Shown here piece by piece: positions 44,034 through 52,065 of a stretch of DNA of 64,000 nucleotides. The notes under the pieces were generated by a model that was not told the DNA's origin, ran no database searches, and saw only the letters and a list, made by a program, of their open reading frames with translations. The stretch is from Bradyrhizobium sp. CCBAU 51627 (GTDB lineage: Bacteria > Pseudomonadota > Alphaproteobacteria > Rhizobiales > Xanthobacteraceae). Position numbers and translations under genes: made by a program. The number at the start of each line of letters is the position of its first letter. Position 1 is the stretch's first letter. The stretch is taken from the NCBI RefSeq assembly GCF_028128765.1, contig NZ_LBJG01000087.1, positions 62,001 to 126,000 of the forward strand. The letters are read 5' to 3'.

Positions 44034-44671
44034 AGACAGACGAACTGATCGCCGCACTCAGCACGAACGTAGAACCGGTCAATCGGCGGGTGGTCGATCG
44101 AAGCGTTGGCATCGCGCTGGCGGTCGGAGTTGTCGTTGCGATAGGGATCACGCTCATCGCGCTGGGCGTCCGTAGCGACCTGACGACGCCTCGCGCCGCG
44201 ATTTTTCTGTTCCTGAAGCTCGCCTTCGCGATCGGAACGGTAGGCGCAGCGTCCCTCTATTTGACGCGGCTTGCCCGTCCCGGAGGAGAGCGAAGGGTCT
44301 CTGCCGGATTCGCCGCGCTACCCTTCGCGGCGATTCTGCTGCTCGCCGGCATCCGCCTTGGACAAGCACCGAGCTCGCACTGGGACGAGATGGTGATGGG
44401 CAAAGATTGGCTTGAATGCCTCATTTCCATTCCGGTCATTGCCATCGTTCCCTTTGCGGTCGTCATTTGGGCAGTGCGGCAGGCGGCTCCGACCAACCTG
44501 GTGCGCACAGGCGCGTTCAGCGGGCTTGTCGCGGGTGGCGTGAGTGCGATCGGCTATGCGCTTCACTGCACCGACGACTCGCTGCCCTTTGTCGCGCTCT
44601 GGTATGGCGGCACGATCGTGCTGTGCACGCTCGCGGGCGCAATCCTGGGACCGCGGCTGCTCCGCTGGTAA
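44030..44671 (+). CDS. nrsF: NrsF-like (DUF1109) anti-sigma factor
   Basis: A 213-residue membrane protein with about six transmembrane helices (near 27-47, 56-78, 92-110, 131-149, 160-178 and 188-208) and a short cytoplasmic N-terminus (MKTDELIAALS). Cys130 and Cys180 correspond in position to the two cysteines I recall as essential in Caulobacter NrsF (131 and 181), thought to sense metals. It probably holds the sigma factor at the membrane until metal binding releases it. It is translationally coupled to sigF (ATGA). Confidence 0.9.
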   Translation: MKTDELIAALSTNVEPVNRRVVDRSVGIALAVGVVVAIGITLIALGVRSDLTTPRAAIFLFLKLAFAIGTVGAASLYLTRLARPGGERRVSAGFAALPFAAILLLAGIRLGQAPSSHWDEMVMGKDWLECLISIPVIAIVPFAVVIWAVRQAAPTNLVRTGAFSGLVAGGVSAIGYALHCTDDSLPFVALWYGGTIVLCTLAGAILGPRLLRW

Positions 44672-44697
44672 CTGACGTCTCACGTCGGCGTGAGCGT

Positions 44698-44723
44698 GTA
44701 ACCGCCGGACGATCGGCTCCGAA
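44698..44723 (+). promoter_or_regulatory. SigF-type ECF promoter upstream of 44778
   Basis: GTAACC (44698-44703), 16 bases, CGAA (44720-44723): a second exact match, 54 bp before the start of the next gene. It links the downstream genes to the sigma factor. Confidence 0.78.
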
Positions 44724-44777
44724 CTCCTCATTAGAAGCGCAACGCATGCGCTTCAGCAAAATGATGGAGCCGGGACC

Positions 44778-45035
44778 ATGTTGACGAAAAGCCTTCTCGC
44801 ACTCACGCTTCTGGCGGCGTTGTCCGCCAGTGCCCAGGCGGCCTCGACGATTTCCGACAGAACCTATTGGCCAAACGAGGCCAAGCAGACCGCGCAAGCC
44901 AGACCGTTTGTCGCGCAACGCGATCCATACTCGGCGTTCGCCTATGATCGCGGAACGGCGGGGTATCAGCCCGCGACCGCTCCGACGGTCGGCGGACCCG
45001 CATGGCGGTATCAGGGCGGACCCAAATCCCGCTAG
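44778..45035 (+). CDS. Small exported protein of the SigF cluster
   Basis: An 85-residue protein with a signal peptide (MLTKSLLALTLLAALSASAQA) and a mature part, STISDRTYWPNEAKQTAQ, rich in Ala, Pro and Tyr, without Cys or His clusters. Its function is unknown. It has its own SigF-type promoter and is followed after 92 bp by the DUF411 gene, with which it may be cotranscribed. Confidence 0.7.
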   Translation: MLTKSLLALTLLAALSASAQAASTISDRTYWPNEAKQTAQARPFVAQRDPYSAFAYDRGTAGYQPATAPTVGGPAWRYQGGPKSR

Positions 45036-45127
45036 TTTTCGTGGCCGACGTTCGCTGATTGGCCCATCGAGGGATCGCGGATAAGCTCCGCAATCCCTCT
45101 ACCTTCTTCATCACGGAGAGGCGTCTG

Positions 45128-45625
45128 ATGACCGACCAAAAACGAAGCGCCGAGAAGGACCGCCTTGCGCGACGGTCCTTTCTGGCCCTGATCGCGGCCG
45201 CGACGCTTGGAGCAGCGACCCGCCCCGCCGTTGCCGCTGAACCCATGATCAAGGTCCACAAGGATCCCAACTGCGGCTGCTGCTCGGGCTGGGTACAACA
45301 CCTGCGCGACGCAGGATTCACGGTCCAGGTGGAGGATGCTTCCGACCTCTCGAACGTCCGGAGCCGCCTGGGCGTCCCGGCCGATCTGGCCGCGTGCCAC
45401 ACGGCAGAGGTGGACGGCTACATCCTTGAGGGACACGTCCCTGCGTCGGCGGTGCGGCGGTTGCTGGCGGAGCGCCCGAAGGCTCTGGGGCTTGCCGTAC
45501 CCGGCATGCCCGTAGGATCGCCCGGGATGGAAGGTGGACACCCGCAGCCGTACGCGGTGGTTCAGTTTGGACCGGCAGGTCGGACGACGTACATGCGTTT
45601 CGTCGGCAAGGAAGCCATCGGCTGA
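45128..45625 (+). CDS. DUF411 metal-binding protein
   Basis: A 165-residue exported protein. A Tat-like signal (ARRSFLALIAAATLGAA) precedes the DUF411 domain: KVHKDPNCGCCSGWVQHLRDAGF with a Cys-x-Cys-Cys metal site, CHTAEVDGYILEGHVPASAVRRLL and GLAVPGMPVGSPGME. DUF411 proteins are repeatedly found with copper-resistance genes and are believed to bind copper in the periplasm. The start ATG at 45128 follows GGCGTCTG. It lies between the SigF pair and the Cus pump. Confidence 0.92.
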   Translation: MTDQKRSAEKDRLARRSFLALIAAATLGAATRPAVAAEPMIKVHKDPNCGCCSGWVQHLRDAGFTVQVEDASDLSNVRSRLGVPADLAACHTAEVDGYILEGHVPASAVRRLLAERPKALGLAVPGMPVGSPGMEGGHPQPYAVVQFGPAGRTTYMRFVGKEAIG

Positions 45626-45637
45626 CCGTTTGAGAAG

Positions 45638-45663
45638 GTAACTACCACAGCGTCCGGCTCGCG
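45638..45663 (+). promoter_or_regulatory. Degenerate SigF-type promoter
   Basis: GTAACT, 16 bases, CGCG: the spacing and most of the -35 match, but the -10 keeps only CG. It lies 55 bp before the gene at 45718. It may be weak or not used. Confidence 0.35.
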
Positions 45664-45717
45664 CATTTGTGAACCGGGGCACTTTCCAGCGTTCCGCCCC
45701 TGTGAGACTGTGACCAC

Positions 45718-46074
45718 ATGAATGTTCGCCGCTTCTTCAGGTTCCTGCTCGCGGTTCTTGTGACCGCGGGACTGACGGTCGCGCCGCTGGTGACACCGGC
45801 GGCGGCGGGACATTCGATGGGCGCGATGCAGATGGCAGACGCGCAAGACATGCCGGATGACATGTCGTGCTGCCCGGACAAGCAGAACAACAAGCAGTGC
45901 CAGGACTGCCCGCTCATCGCGATCTGCATGTTGAAGGTACTCCAGACCGGACCGTCGGCGGCAACGGGAAGCATCAGGCAACCCATACGTGAGCTGCTGC
46001 GGCCGCTCGATGACATGATTGCCGACGGCCTGACCCGCCCCCCTCCAGACCAGCCCCCTCGATCGATCGTCTGA
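45718..46074 (+). CDS. Exported Met/His/Cys-rich protein (DUF2946-like)
   Basis: A 118-residue protein. A signal peptide (to about GLTVAPLVTPAAA) is followed by GHSMGAMQMADAQDMPDDMSCCPDKQ and KQCQDCPLIAICMLKVLQ. The density of Met, His and Cys just after the signal suggests copper or silver binding. The layout resembles DUF2946-like proteins found with metal genes. The C-terminal third is Pro/Arg-rich. It precedes the FixH-like gene by 95 bp. Confidence 0.7.
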   Translation: MNVRRFFRFLLAVLVTAGLTVAPLVTPAAAGHSMGAMQMADAQDMPDDMSCCPDKQNNKQCQDCPLIAICMLKVLQTGPSAATGSIRQPIRELLRPLDDMIADGLTRPPPDQPPRSIV

Positions 46075-46169
46075 CCGGCGCTGCGGCGCCGGGACGCTGG
46101 CGCGCGTCCAGCGCGCGCATTGCGCATGCCGCTTCGGCGGTTCAACAGACGTTTCGAGGAACAGACATC

Positions 46170-46577
46170 ATGAAGATCTCCACTGCTGCGCGCGGGCTGG
46201 CCGCCGCGCTGGTCGGCCTTTCGCTCACGGCAGCGCCGAAGTTCGCCTTCGCCGACATCAAGGACTACGAATTCCAACTCGTCGAGCCGACGGTTCAGAC
46301 GGGCCCCGAGAAGGTCGTGACGGTGCGGCTGGTGAACAGGAAGACCGGCAAACCCGTACCGGACGCGGTCATATTCGCGTCCCGGCTCGACATGGCGCCG
46401 GACGGCATGCAGGAGATGGTCACGAAGGTGACCTCGATGCCGGGGACGGAGCCGGGGACGTACCGGTTCAAGGCCAACTTCAGCATGGCGGGCCGCTGGC
46501 AATTGTCCCTAGGCGCCAAGGTGCAGGGCGAGACCGGCACGGTCGAAAACAAGCTCGTCGTCACGGCGAAGCAATGA
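46170..46577 (+). CDS. FixH/YtkA-like periplasmic protein
   Basis: A 135-residue protein with a signal peptide (MKISTAARGLAAALVGLSLTAAPKFAFA) and a beta-sandwich domain: VVTVRLVNRKTGKPVPDAVIF, MAPDGMQEM and GTYRFKANFSMAGRWQLSLGAKV. This is the FixH/YtkA-like fold, frequently found before CusB-type genes. It probably handles metal in the periplasm. Its stop overlaps the cusB start (ATGA), so the two are coupled. Confidence 0.82.
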   Translation: MKISTAARGLAAALVGLSLTAAPKFAFADIKDYEFQLVEPTVQTGPEKVVTVRLVNRKTGKPVPDAVIFASRLDMAPDGMQEMVTKVTSMPGTEPGTYRFKANFSMAGRWQLSLGAKVQGETGTVENKLVVTAKQ

Positions 46578-48016
46578 GGCGCGCCATCACCATAGGCGCG
46601 GCCGCTGCGATGTGCGCAGCGGCCGGCGCCGCCCTTTACGCGGGCGCGATCCCGCGGGCGAATCCGTTCGCCGGCGCAGTGACGTCGGTCGCCGCAGCGG
46701 CCGAAGGCGGCGCGACGATCTACTACCAGGATCCGGACGGGAAGCCGTTCTATTCGCTTGAGCCCAAGAAGACGTCGGATGGGCGCGCTTGGCGCGCCGT
46801 GCCGGCGGGTGCCGATGTCAGCTTCGACGAACCTGAGGAGGCGCCGGCGCAGAGCAAGGCGGCGGACGCGAAGGCAGAGCGGAAGATCAAATACTACCGC
46901 AACCCGATGGGCCTGCCGGACACCTCGCCGGTGCCGAAGAAGGATTCCATGGGGATGGACTACATCGCCGTCTACGAAGGCGAGGACACCGACGACGGCT
47001 CCGTGAAGCTCTCGCTGGGCAAGATCCAGCGCACAGGAGCCAGGTCCGAGCCGGTCGTGCGGCGGCCCGTCACGACCCTGATCCGCGCGCCAGGGACCGT
47101 TCAGGAGGACGAGAGACGCGTCTCGGTGGTCGCGCTGCGCTTCGAGGGATTCGTCGAGAGCGTGGCCAACGTCACGACCGGAGATCACGTTCACAAGGGG
47201 CAACCGTTGCTGAACGTGTACAGCCCGGCGCTGTCGAGCGCCGCCGCCGAATATCTCTCCGCGATCAACGCCGGCGCCACCGGCAAGGAACTGAAGGGCG
47301 CGCGGCGGCGGCTGGAGAATCTCGCCACGCCGGAGCCGGCCATCAAGGAGCTCGAACGCACCAAAGAGATCTCGCTCTCGATTCCATGGCTTGCTCCGCA
47401 GGACGGCGAGATCCTCGAGCGCAACGTCGTGCCCGGGATGCGCGCGGGGCCCGGTGACGTGCTGTTCAGGATCGCCGACCACCGCCTGGTCTGGGTGCTC
47501 ATCGACGTGGCGGAGCGCGATCTGCCGCAGGTCGCCGTCGGCACCAAGGTGACGATCCGGCCGCGGGCGCTCGCCGGCCAGAGCTTCGCCGGCACGGTGG
47601 CGCTGATCTATCCCCATCTCAACGCCGCGACGCGCACCGCGCGGATCCGGATCGAGGTGCCCAATCCCGACGAGGTGCTGCGGCCCGAGATGTACGTCGA
47701 TGCCGAGATCGAGGCCGGCACGGCGGGACCGGTGCTGGCGGTGGCGGAGAGCGCCGTGCTCGACAGCGGAAGCCGCCAGGTCGTCCTGGTCGACAGGGGA
47801 GAGGGCCGGTTCGAGCCGCGTGAAGTGAAGCTCAGCCGTCGCGGCGGCGGCTTCGTCGAGGTGACCCACGGCGTGTCGGAGGGCGAGGCCGTCGTCACCT
47901 CGGCCAACTTCCTGATCGACGCCGAGAGCAACCTGAAGGCCGCGCTGAAGGGGTTTACCGCGTTCGAGGGTACGCAACCCGCCCAGGCGGCGGGCCCGAC
48001 GGGAGCGCGCCCATGA
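46574..48016 (+). CDS. cusB: RND efflux periplasmic adaptor, CusB-like
   Basis: A 480-residue membrane-fusion protein. After an N-terminal anchor come two heavy-metal-binding-like segments, TIYYQDPDGKPFYSLEPKKT and KYYRNPMGLPDTSPVPKKDSMGM, here without Cys. Next are the barrel-sandwich core (RRVSVVALRFEGFVESVANV ... VHKGQPLLNVYSPAL), a helical hairpin, and the beta-barrel (RPRALAGQSFAGTVALIYPHL). It links the pump to an outer-membrane channel and hands over Cu(I)/Ag(I). It overlaps cusA by ATGA. No cusC is seen. Confidence 0.9.
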   Translation: MRRAITIGAAAAMCAAAGAALYAGAIPRANPFAGAVTSVAAAAEGGATIYYQDPDGKPFYSLEPKKTSDGRAWRAVPAGADVSFDEPEEAPAQSKAADAKAERKIKYYRNPMGLPDTSPVPKKDSMGMDYIAVYEGEDTDDGSVKLSLGKIQRTGARSEPVVRRPVTTLIRAPGTVQEDERRVSVVALRFEGFVESVANVTTGDHVHKGQPLLNVYSPALSSAAAEYLSAINAGATGKELKGARRRLENLATPEPAIKELERTKEISLSIPWLAPQDGEILERNVVPGMRAGPGDVLFRIADHRLVWVLIDVAERDLPQVAVGTKVTIRPRALAGQSFAGTVALIYPHLNAATRTARIRIEVPNPDEVLRPEMYVDAEIEAGTAGPVLAVAESAVLDSGSRQVVLVDRGEGRFEPREVKLSRRGGGFVEVTHGVSEGEAVVTSANFLIDAESNLKAALKGFTAFEGTQPAQAAGPTGARP

Positions 48017-51000
48017 TCGCCCGCCTCATCGCCTGGTCGGCGCGCAACCTGCTGCTGGTGCTGTTCGGCACCGGCTTTGCCGCTGCGGCCGGAATCTACG
48101 CGCTCGTCCATCTGCCGCTCGACGCCATCCCCGACCTCTCCGACACGCAGGTCATCGTCTACACGGAGTATTCAGGGCAGGCGCCACAGGTGATAGAGGA
48201 CCAGGTCACCTATTCGCTCGCGACCGCCATGCTGACGGTGCCGAGATCCAAGGTCGTGCGCGGCTTCTCCTTCTTCGGGGTCTCCTTCGTCTACGTGATC
48301 TTCGAGGACGGCACCGACATCTACTGGGCCCGCTCGCGCGTCCTCGAATTCCTCAACGCCGCGACCTCACGGTTGCCGGCGGGGGTGACGCCGACCATCG
48401 GTCCGGACGCGACCGGCGTCGGCTGGGTCTACCAGTACGCGGTAATATCCAAGGAACTGAATCTCGCGGACACACGCACGATCCAGGACTGGAATCTCAA
48501 ATTCGCGCTGGCCAAGGCCGAGGGCGTCGCGGAGGTCGCGAGCGTTGGCGGCTTCGTCAAGCAGTACAACGTCGTCCTCGACGCTCAGCGGATGCGCGAT
48601 CTCGGCATCACCATGCAAAAGATCCGGGACGCCATCCGCGCCAGCAACGCCGACGTCGGCGGGCGCACCGTCGAGCTGTCGGAGTTCGAATACGTCATCC
48701 GCGGAAAGGGCTACCTGAAGAGTATCGACGATCTCGGTAACATCGTCCTCAAGACCGACAAGGGCACGCCGGTGCTGCTGCGGGACGTCTCCAGGGTCGA
48801 ACTGGGACCGGACGAGCGGCGCGGCATCACCGAGCTCAACGGCGAGGGGGAAGTCGCCAGCGGGATCGTGCTGCAGCGCTTCGGGATGAATGCGCTCGAC
48901 GTCATCGAGAACGTCAAGAAGCGGTTCAAGGACATCGCGACCAGTCTGCGGAAATCGGTCGAGATCGTGCCAGTCTACGACCGGTCGAACCTGATCTACG
49001 CCGCCATCGACACGCTCAAGCACACCTTGCTCGAGGAAAGTCTCGTCGTCGCGCTGGTATGCGTGGTCTTCCTGCTGCACGTCCGGAGCGCGCTTGTCGC
49101 CATCCTGATGCTCCCGGTCGGCGTGCTGATGGCGTTCGGAGCGATGAAGCTGCTCGGGATCGGCTCCAACATCATGAGCCTCGGCGGCATCGCGATCGCC
49201 ATCGGCGCCATGGTCGACGCCGCCATCGTCATGATCGAGAACGCCCACAAGCACCTGGAACGCGCCAGGCCCGGCAGGTCGCGGATCGCGATCCTGATCG
49301 ATGCCGCCTCCGAGGTCGGGCCGGCGCTGTTCTTCAGCCTGCTGATCATCACCGTCTCCTTCATGCCGATCTTCACGCTGGAATCGCAGGAGGGGAGGCT
49401 GTTCAGCCCGCTCGCCTTCACCAAGACCTTCGCGATGGCAGCGGCCGCGCTGCTCTCGGTGACCCTGGTGCCGGCCTTAATGGTGATCTTCGTCCGCGGG
49501 CGGATCGTTCCGGAGCACAAGAATCCGATCAACCGGTTCCTGATATGGATCTACCGCCCGGTCATCAAGGGTGTCTTGCGCGCAAAAACCCTCGTCATCC
49601 TGCTCGCGATCGGGGTGCTCGCCGTCACGATCTGGCCCGCCCGCCAGCTCGGCACCGAATTCATGCCGAACCTCAACGAGGGCACGCTGCTCTACATGCC
49701 GACGACGCTGCCCGGCATCTCGGTCACCAAGGCGGCCGAACTGATGCAGACCCAGGATCGCATCATCAAGTCGTTTCCGGAAGTGGAGTCCGTCTACGGC
49801 AAGGCCGGCCGCGCCTCCACGTCGACTGATCCGGCGCCAACCGAGATGTTCGAGACGGTGGTCAATCTCAAGCCGAAGGAGCAGTGGCGGCCAGGCCTCA
49901 CGATCGACGGGCTGATCGCCGAAATGGACAAGGCGCTACAGTTTCCCGGCGTGTCGAACGCATGGACGATGCCTATCAAGGCGCGCATCGACATGCTCTC
50001 GACCGGCATCCGGACCCCCGTCGGCGTCAAGGTGATCGGCACCGATCTCGTCGAGATCGACAAGCTCGCGAAGCAGATCGAGCAAGTGCTGCGGGTGGTA
50101 CCCGGGACCTCGTCCGCCTACGCGGAGCGCAGCATCGGCGGCTACTATCTGGAGATCACGCCCGACCGGTCGGCGCTGGCGCGCTATGGAATCATGGTCC
50201 AGGACGTCCAGGACACCATCGCGACCGCGCTCGGCGGCCAGGCGGTCACCACCACCGTCGAGGGCCGGCAGCGCTTCACGGTCAACATGCGCTACCCCCG
50301 TGACCTCCGGGACGATCCGAAGAAGATCGCAAGCGACGTCCTCGTTCCGATGCCGGCCGGCGGCGCCGTCCCGCTCGCGGAAGTCGCGACCGTCCAACTC
50401 GCGAGAGGCCCGACGTCGATCCGGACGGAAAACGCGCAGCTTGCGACCTACATCTACGTGGACATCCGCGACCGCGATCTCGGCGGCTACGTCGCGGAGG
50501 CGCAGCGCGCGGTCCAGGCCAGCATCCAGTTTCCGCCGGGCTACTACGTGGTTTGGAGCGGTCAGTACGAATATCTCGAGCGGGCCCTTGCCCGTCTGAA
50601 GATCGTCGTGCCGGCGACGCTGCTCATCATCTTCCTGCTGTTGTACCTAAATTTCAGGTCGGTGACGGACACGATGATCGTCATGCTGTCGCTGCCGTTC
50701 GCGCTGGTCGGCGGGCTTTGGCTGATGTGGTGGCTCGGATTCAATCTCTCGGTCGCGGTCGCCGTCGGGTTCATCGCACTCGCCGGCGTCGCCGCCGAGA
50801 CCGGCGTCGTGATGCTGATCTACCTCAACCAAGCGCTCGCGGAGCTCAGGGAGCGCCGCGCCGCCGAGGGTTGGACGCTGAGCCGGATCGACCTCCGCGA
50901 GGCCATCATGGAGGGCGCGGTCGAGCGCGTCCGACCCAAGATGATGACGGTGGTCGCCATCATGGCGGGGCTGCTGCCGATCATGTGGAGCACCGGTACC

Positions 51001-51198
51001 GGCTCCGAGATCATGCAGCGGATCGCGGTGCCGATGATCGGCGGCATGATCTCGTCGACCCTGCTCACGCTGATCGTGATCCCCGCGATCTTCGGCCTGG
51101 TCAAAGGCTTCCGTCTGCCTCCTGCGGGCAAACCGCTACCATCGGCGAGGTCGAAAGCGATCGTCACGAAATTGCTAATCTCGGAGCCTGCCAAATGA
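48013..51198 (+). CDS. cusA: Heavy-metal RND efflux pump, CusA-like
   Basis: A 1061-residue inner-membrane proton antiporter with 12 expected helices and two large periplasmic loops. The three methionines that form the copper site of E. coli CusA (573, 623, 672) are matched by Met562 (LLYMP), Met612 (EMFET) and Met661 (RIDMLST) with identical spacing, so Cu(I)/Ag(I) is the likely substrate. The N-terminus (IARLIAWSARNLLLV) and LDAIPDLSDTQVIVYTEYSGQAP are typical. It is coupled to cusB. Confidence 0.95.
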   Translation: MIARLIAWSARNLLLVLFGTGFAAAAGIYALVHLPLDAIPDLSDTQVIVYTEYSGQAPQVIEDQVTYSLATAMLTVPRSKVVRGFSFFGVSFVYVIFEDGTDIYWARSRVLEFLNAATSRLPAGVTPTIGPDATGVGWVYQYAVISKELNLADTRTIQDWNLKFALAKAEGVAEVASVGGFVKQYNVVLDAQRMRDLGITMQKIRDAIRASNADVGGRTVELSEFEYVIRGKGYLKSIDDLGNIVLKTDKGTPVLLRDVSRVELGPDERRGITELNGEGEVASGIVLQRFGMNALDVIENVKKRFKDIATSLRKSVEIVPVYDRSNLIYAAIDTLKHTLLEESLVVALVCVVFLLHVRSALVAILMLPVGVLMAFGAMKLLGIGSNIMSLGGIAIAIGAMVDAAIVMIENAHKHLERARPGRSRIAILIDAASEVGPALFFSLLIITVSFMPIFTLESQEGRLFSPLAFTKTFAMAAAALLSVTLVPALMVIFVRGRIVPEHKNPINRFLIWIYRPVIKGVLRAKTLVILLAIGVLAVTIWPARQLGTEFMPNLNEGTLLYMPTTLPGISVTKAAELMQTQDRIIKSFPEVESVYGKAGRASTSTDPAPTEMFETVVNLKPKEQWRPGLTIDGLIAEMDKALQFPGVSNAWTMPIKARIDMLSTGIRTPVGVKVIGTDLVEIDKLAKQIEQVLRVVPGTSSAYAERSIGGYYLEITPDRSALARYGIMVQDVQDTIATALGGQAVTTTVEGRQRFTVNMRYPRDLRDDPKKIASDVLVPMPAGGAVPLAEVATVQLARGPTSIRTENAQLATYIYVDIRDRDLGGYVAEAQRAVQASIQFPPGYYVVWSGQYEYLERALARLKIVVPATLLIIFLLLYLNFRSVTDTMIVMLSLPFALVGGLWLMWWLGFNLSVAVAVGFIALAGVAAETGVVMLIYLNQALAELRERRAAEGWTLSRIDLREAIMEGAVERVRPKMMTVVAIMAGLLPIMWSTGTGSEIMQRIAVPMIGGMISSTLLTLIVIPAIFGLVKGFRLPPAGKPLPSARSKAIVTKLLISEPAK

Positions 51199-51207
51199 GG
51201 TGATCCA

Positions 51208-51336
51208 ATGATGCAGGACATGATGTCGGGAATGATGGGCGGCATGGGGCTGATCGCAGTGCTGGTCGTGATCGTGCTCGCGCTGGGGGCCGCCGCGCTG
51301 GTCAAGTACCTGTTCTTCTCAAAGCGGGGAGATTGA
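51208..51336 (+). CDS. 42-residue Met-rich single-span membrane peptide
   Basis: An ATG at 51208, 9 bp after the cusA stop with AGGTG upstream, opens a frame that reads MMQDMMSGMMGGMGLIAVLV..., then a hydrophobic helix and ends LVKYLFFSKRGD. Six of the first ten residues are Met; a single transmembrane segment follows, with a basic C-terminus. The Met-rich part would face the periplasm and could bind Cu(I). Its TGA lies 2 bp before the ATG of the cytochrome gene. It is too short for most gene finders; the tight operon spacing supports it. Confidence 0.75.
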   Translation: MMQDMMSGMMGGMGLIAVLVVIVLALGAAALVKYLFFSKRGD

Positions 51337-51338
51337 AG

Positions 51339-52055
51339 ATGGATCGCCTTCTCTTCGTGGCATTAGTCGCCTTCTTCGTCTCCTCGCCGGCCGGCGCGCA
51401 GCAGGACAGAGTTGCGCGGGGCAAGCGGGATTTTCGCGTCTGCGCGGCCTGTCACTCGCTCGAGCCCGACCGCAACATGACGGGGCCAAGTCTTGCGAAC
51501 GTCTGGGGAAGGAATGCCGGAGGCCTGCCGAGTTTCGACCGCTACTCCGACGCTCTCAAGGCTTCCGGAATTATCTGGGACGACCGGTCGCTCGATGCCT
51601 GGTTGACCGATCCTGCGCGCATGGTGCCGGATAACGAGATGCCGTTCGAGGGCATCAAGGATTCACGCGCTCGCGCGGATCTGTTGGCATTCCTCAAGGA
51701 GGCCACCACACCTGGGGCCGCGCCGGAGCGGACGGCCGAAAACCGCATGAACGGGATGGGCGGCATGATGGGAGGGATGATGAGTGGCGGCCGGGCCCCT
51801 AATCTGAAGGATCTGGATCCCTCCCAGCACGTCACCGGCATCAGCCACTGCCGGGACACCTATCGCGTGACCACGGCCGACGGCAAGACACGTCACTTCT
51901 GGGAGCGCAATCTCCGCCTGAAGACGGATTCCAGCCAAGATGGACCGCAGGGCGGTGCGCCGGCATTGCTACCTGCTGGAATGATGGGCGACCGGGCGGA
52001 CGTGATCTTCGCCGCGCCCGAGGAGATCAGCAAGTCGATCGCGCCGCAATGCTAG
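51339..52055 (+). CDS. Exported c-type cytochrome with Met-rich linker
   Basis: A 238-residue protein. A signal peptide (MDRLLFVALVAFFVSSPAGA) is followed by a class I cytochrome c domain: CAACH (35-39) and probable axial Met101 (DNEMPF). A Met-rich linker, NRMNGMGGMMGGMMSGG (about 136-151), leads to a C-terminal domain (HCRDTYRVTTADGKTRHFWERNLRLK). The linker resembles the start of the 42-residue peptide encoded just upstream. A role in copper redox handling is inferred. ATG 51339 is preferred to TTG 51333. Confidence 0.85.
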   Translation: MDRLLFVALVAFFVSSPAGAQQDRVARGKRDFRVCAACHSLEPDRNMTGPSLANVWGRNAGGLPSFDRYSDALKASGIIWDDRSLDAWLTDPARMVPDNEMPFEGIKDSRARADLLAFLKEATTPGAAPERTAENRMNGMGGMMGGMMSGGRAPNLKDLDPSQHVTGISHCRDTYRVTTADGKTRHFWERNLRLKTDSSQDGPQGGAPALLPAGMMGDRADVIFAAPEEISKSIAPQC

Positions 52056-52065
52056 GACAGACCGG

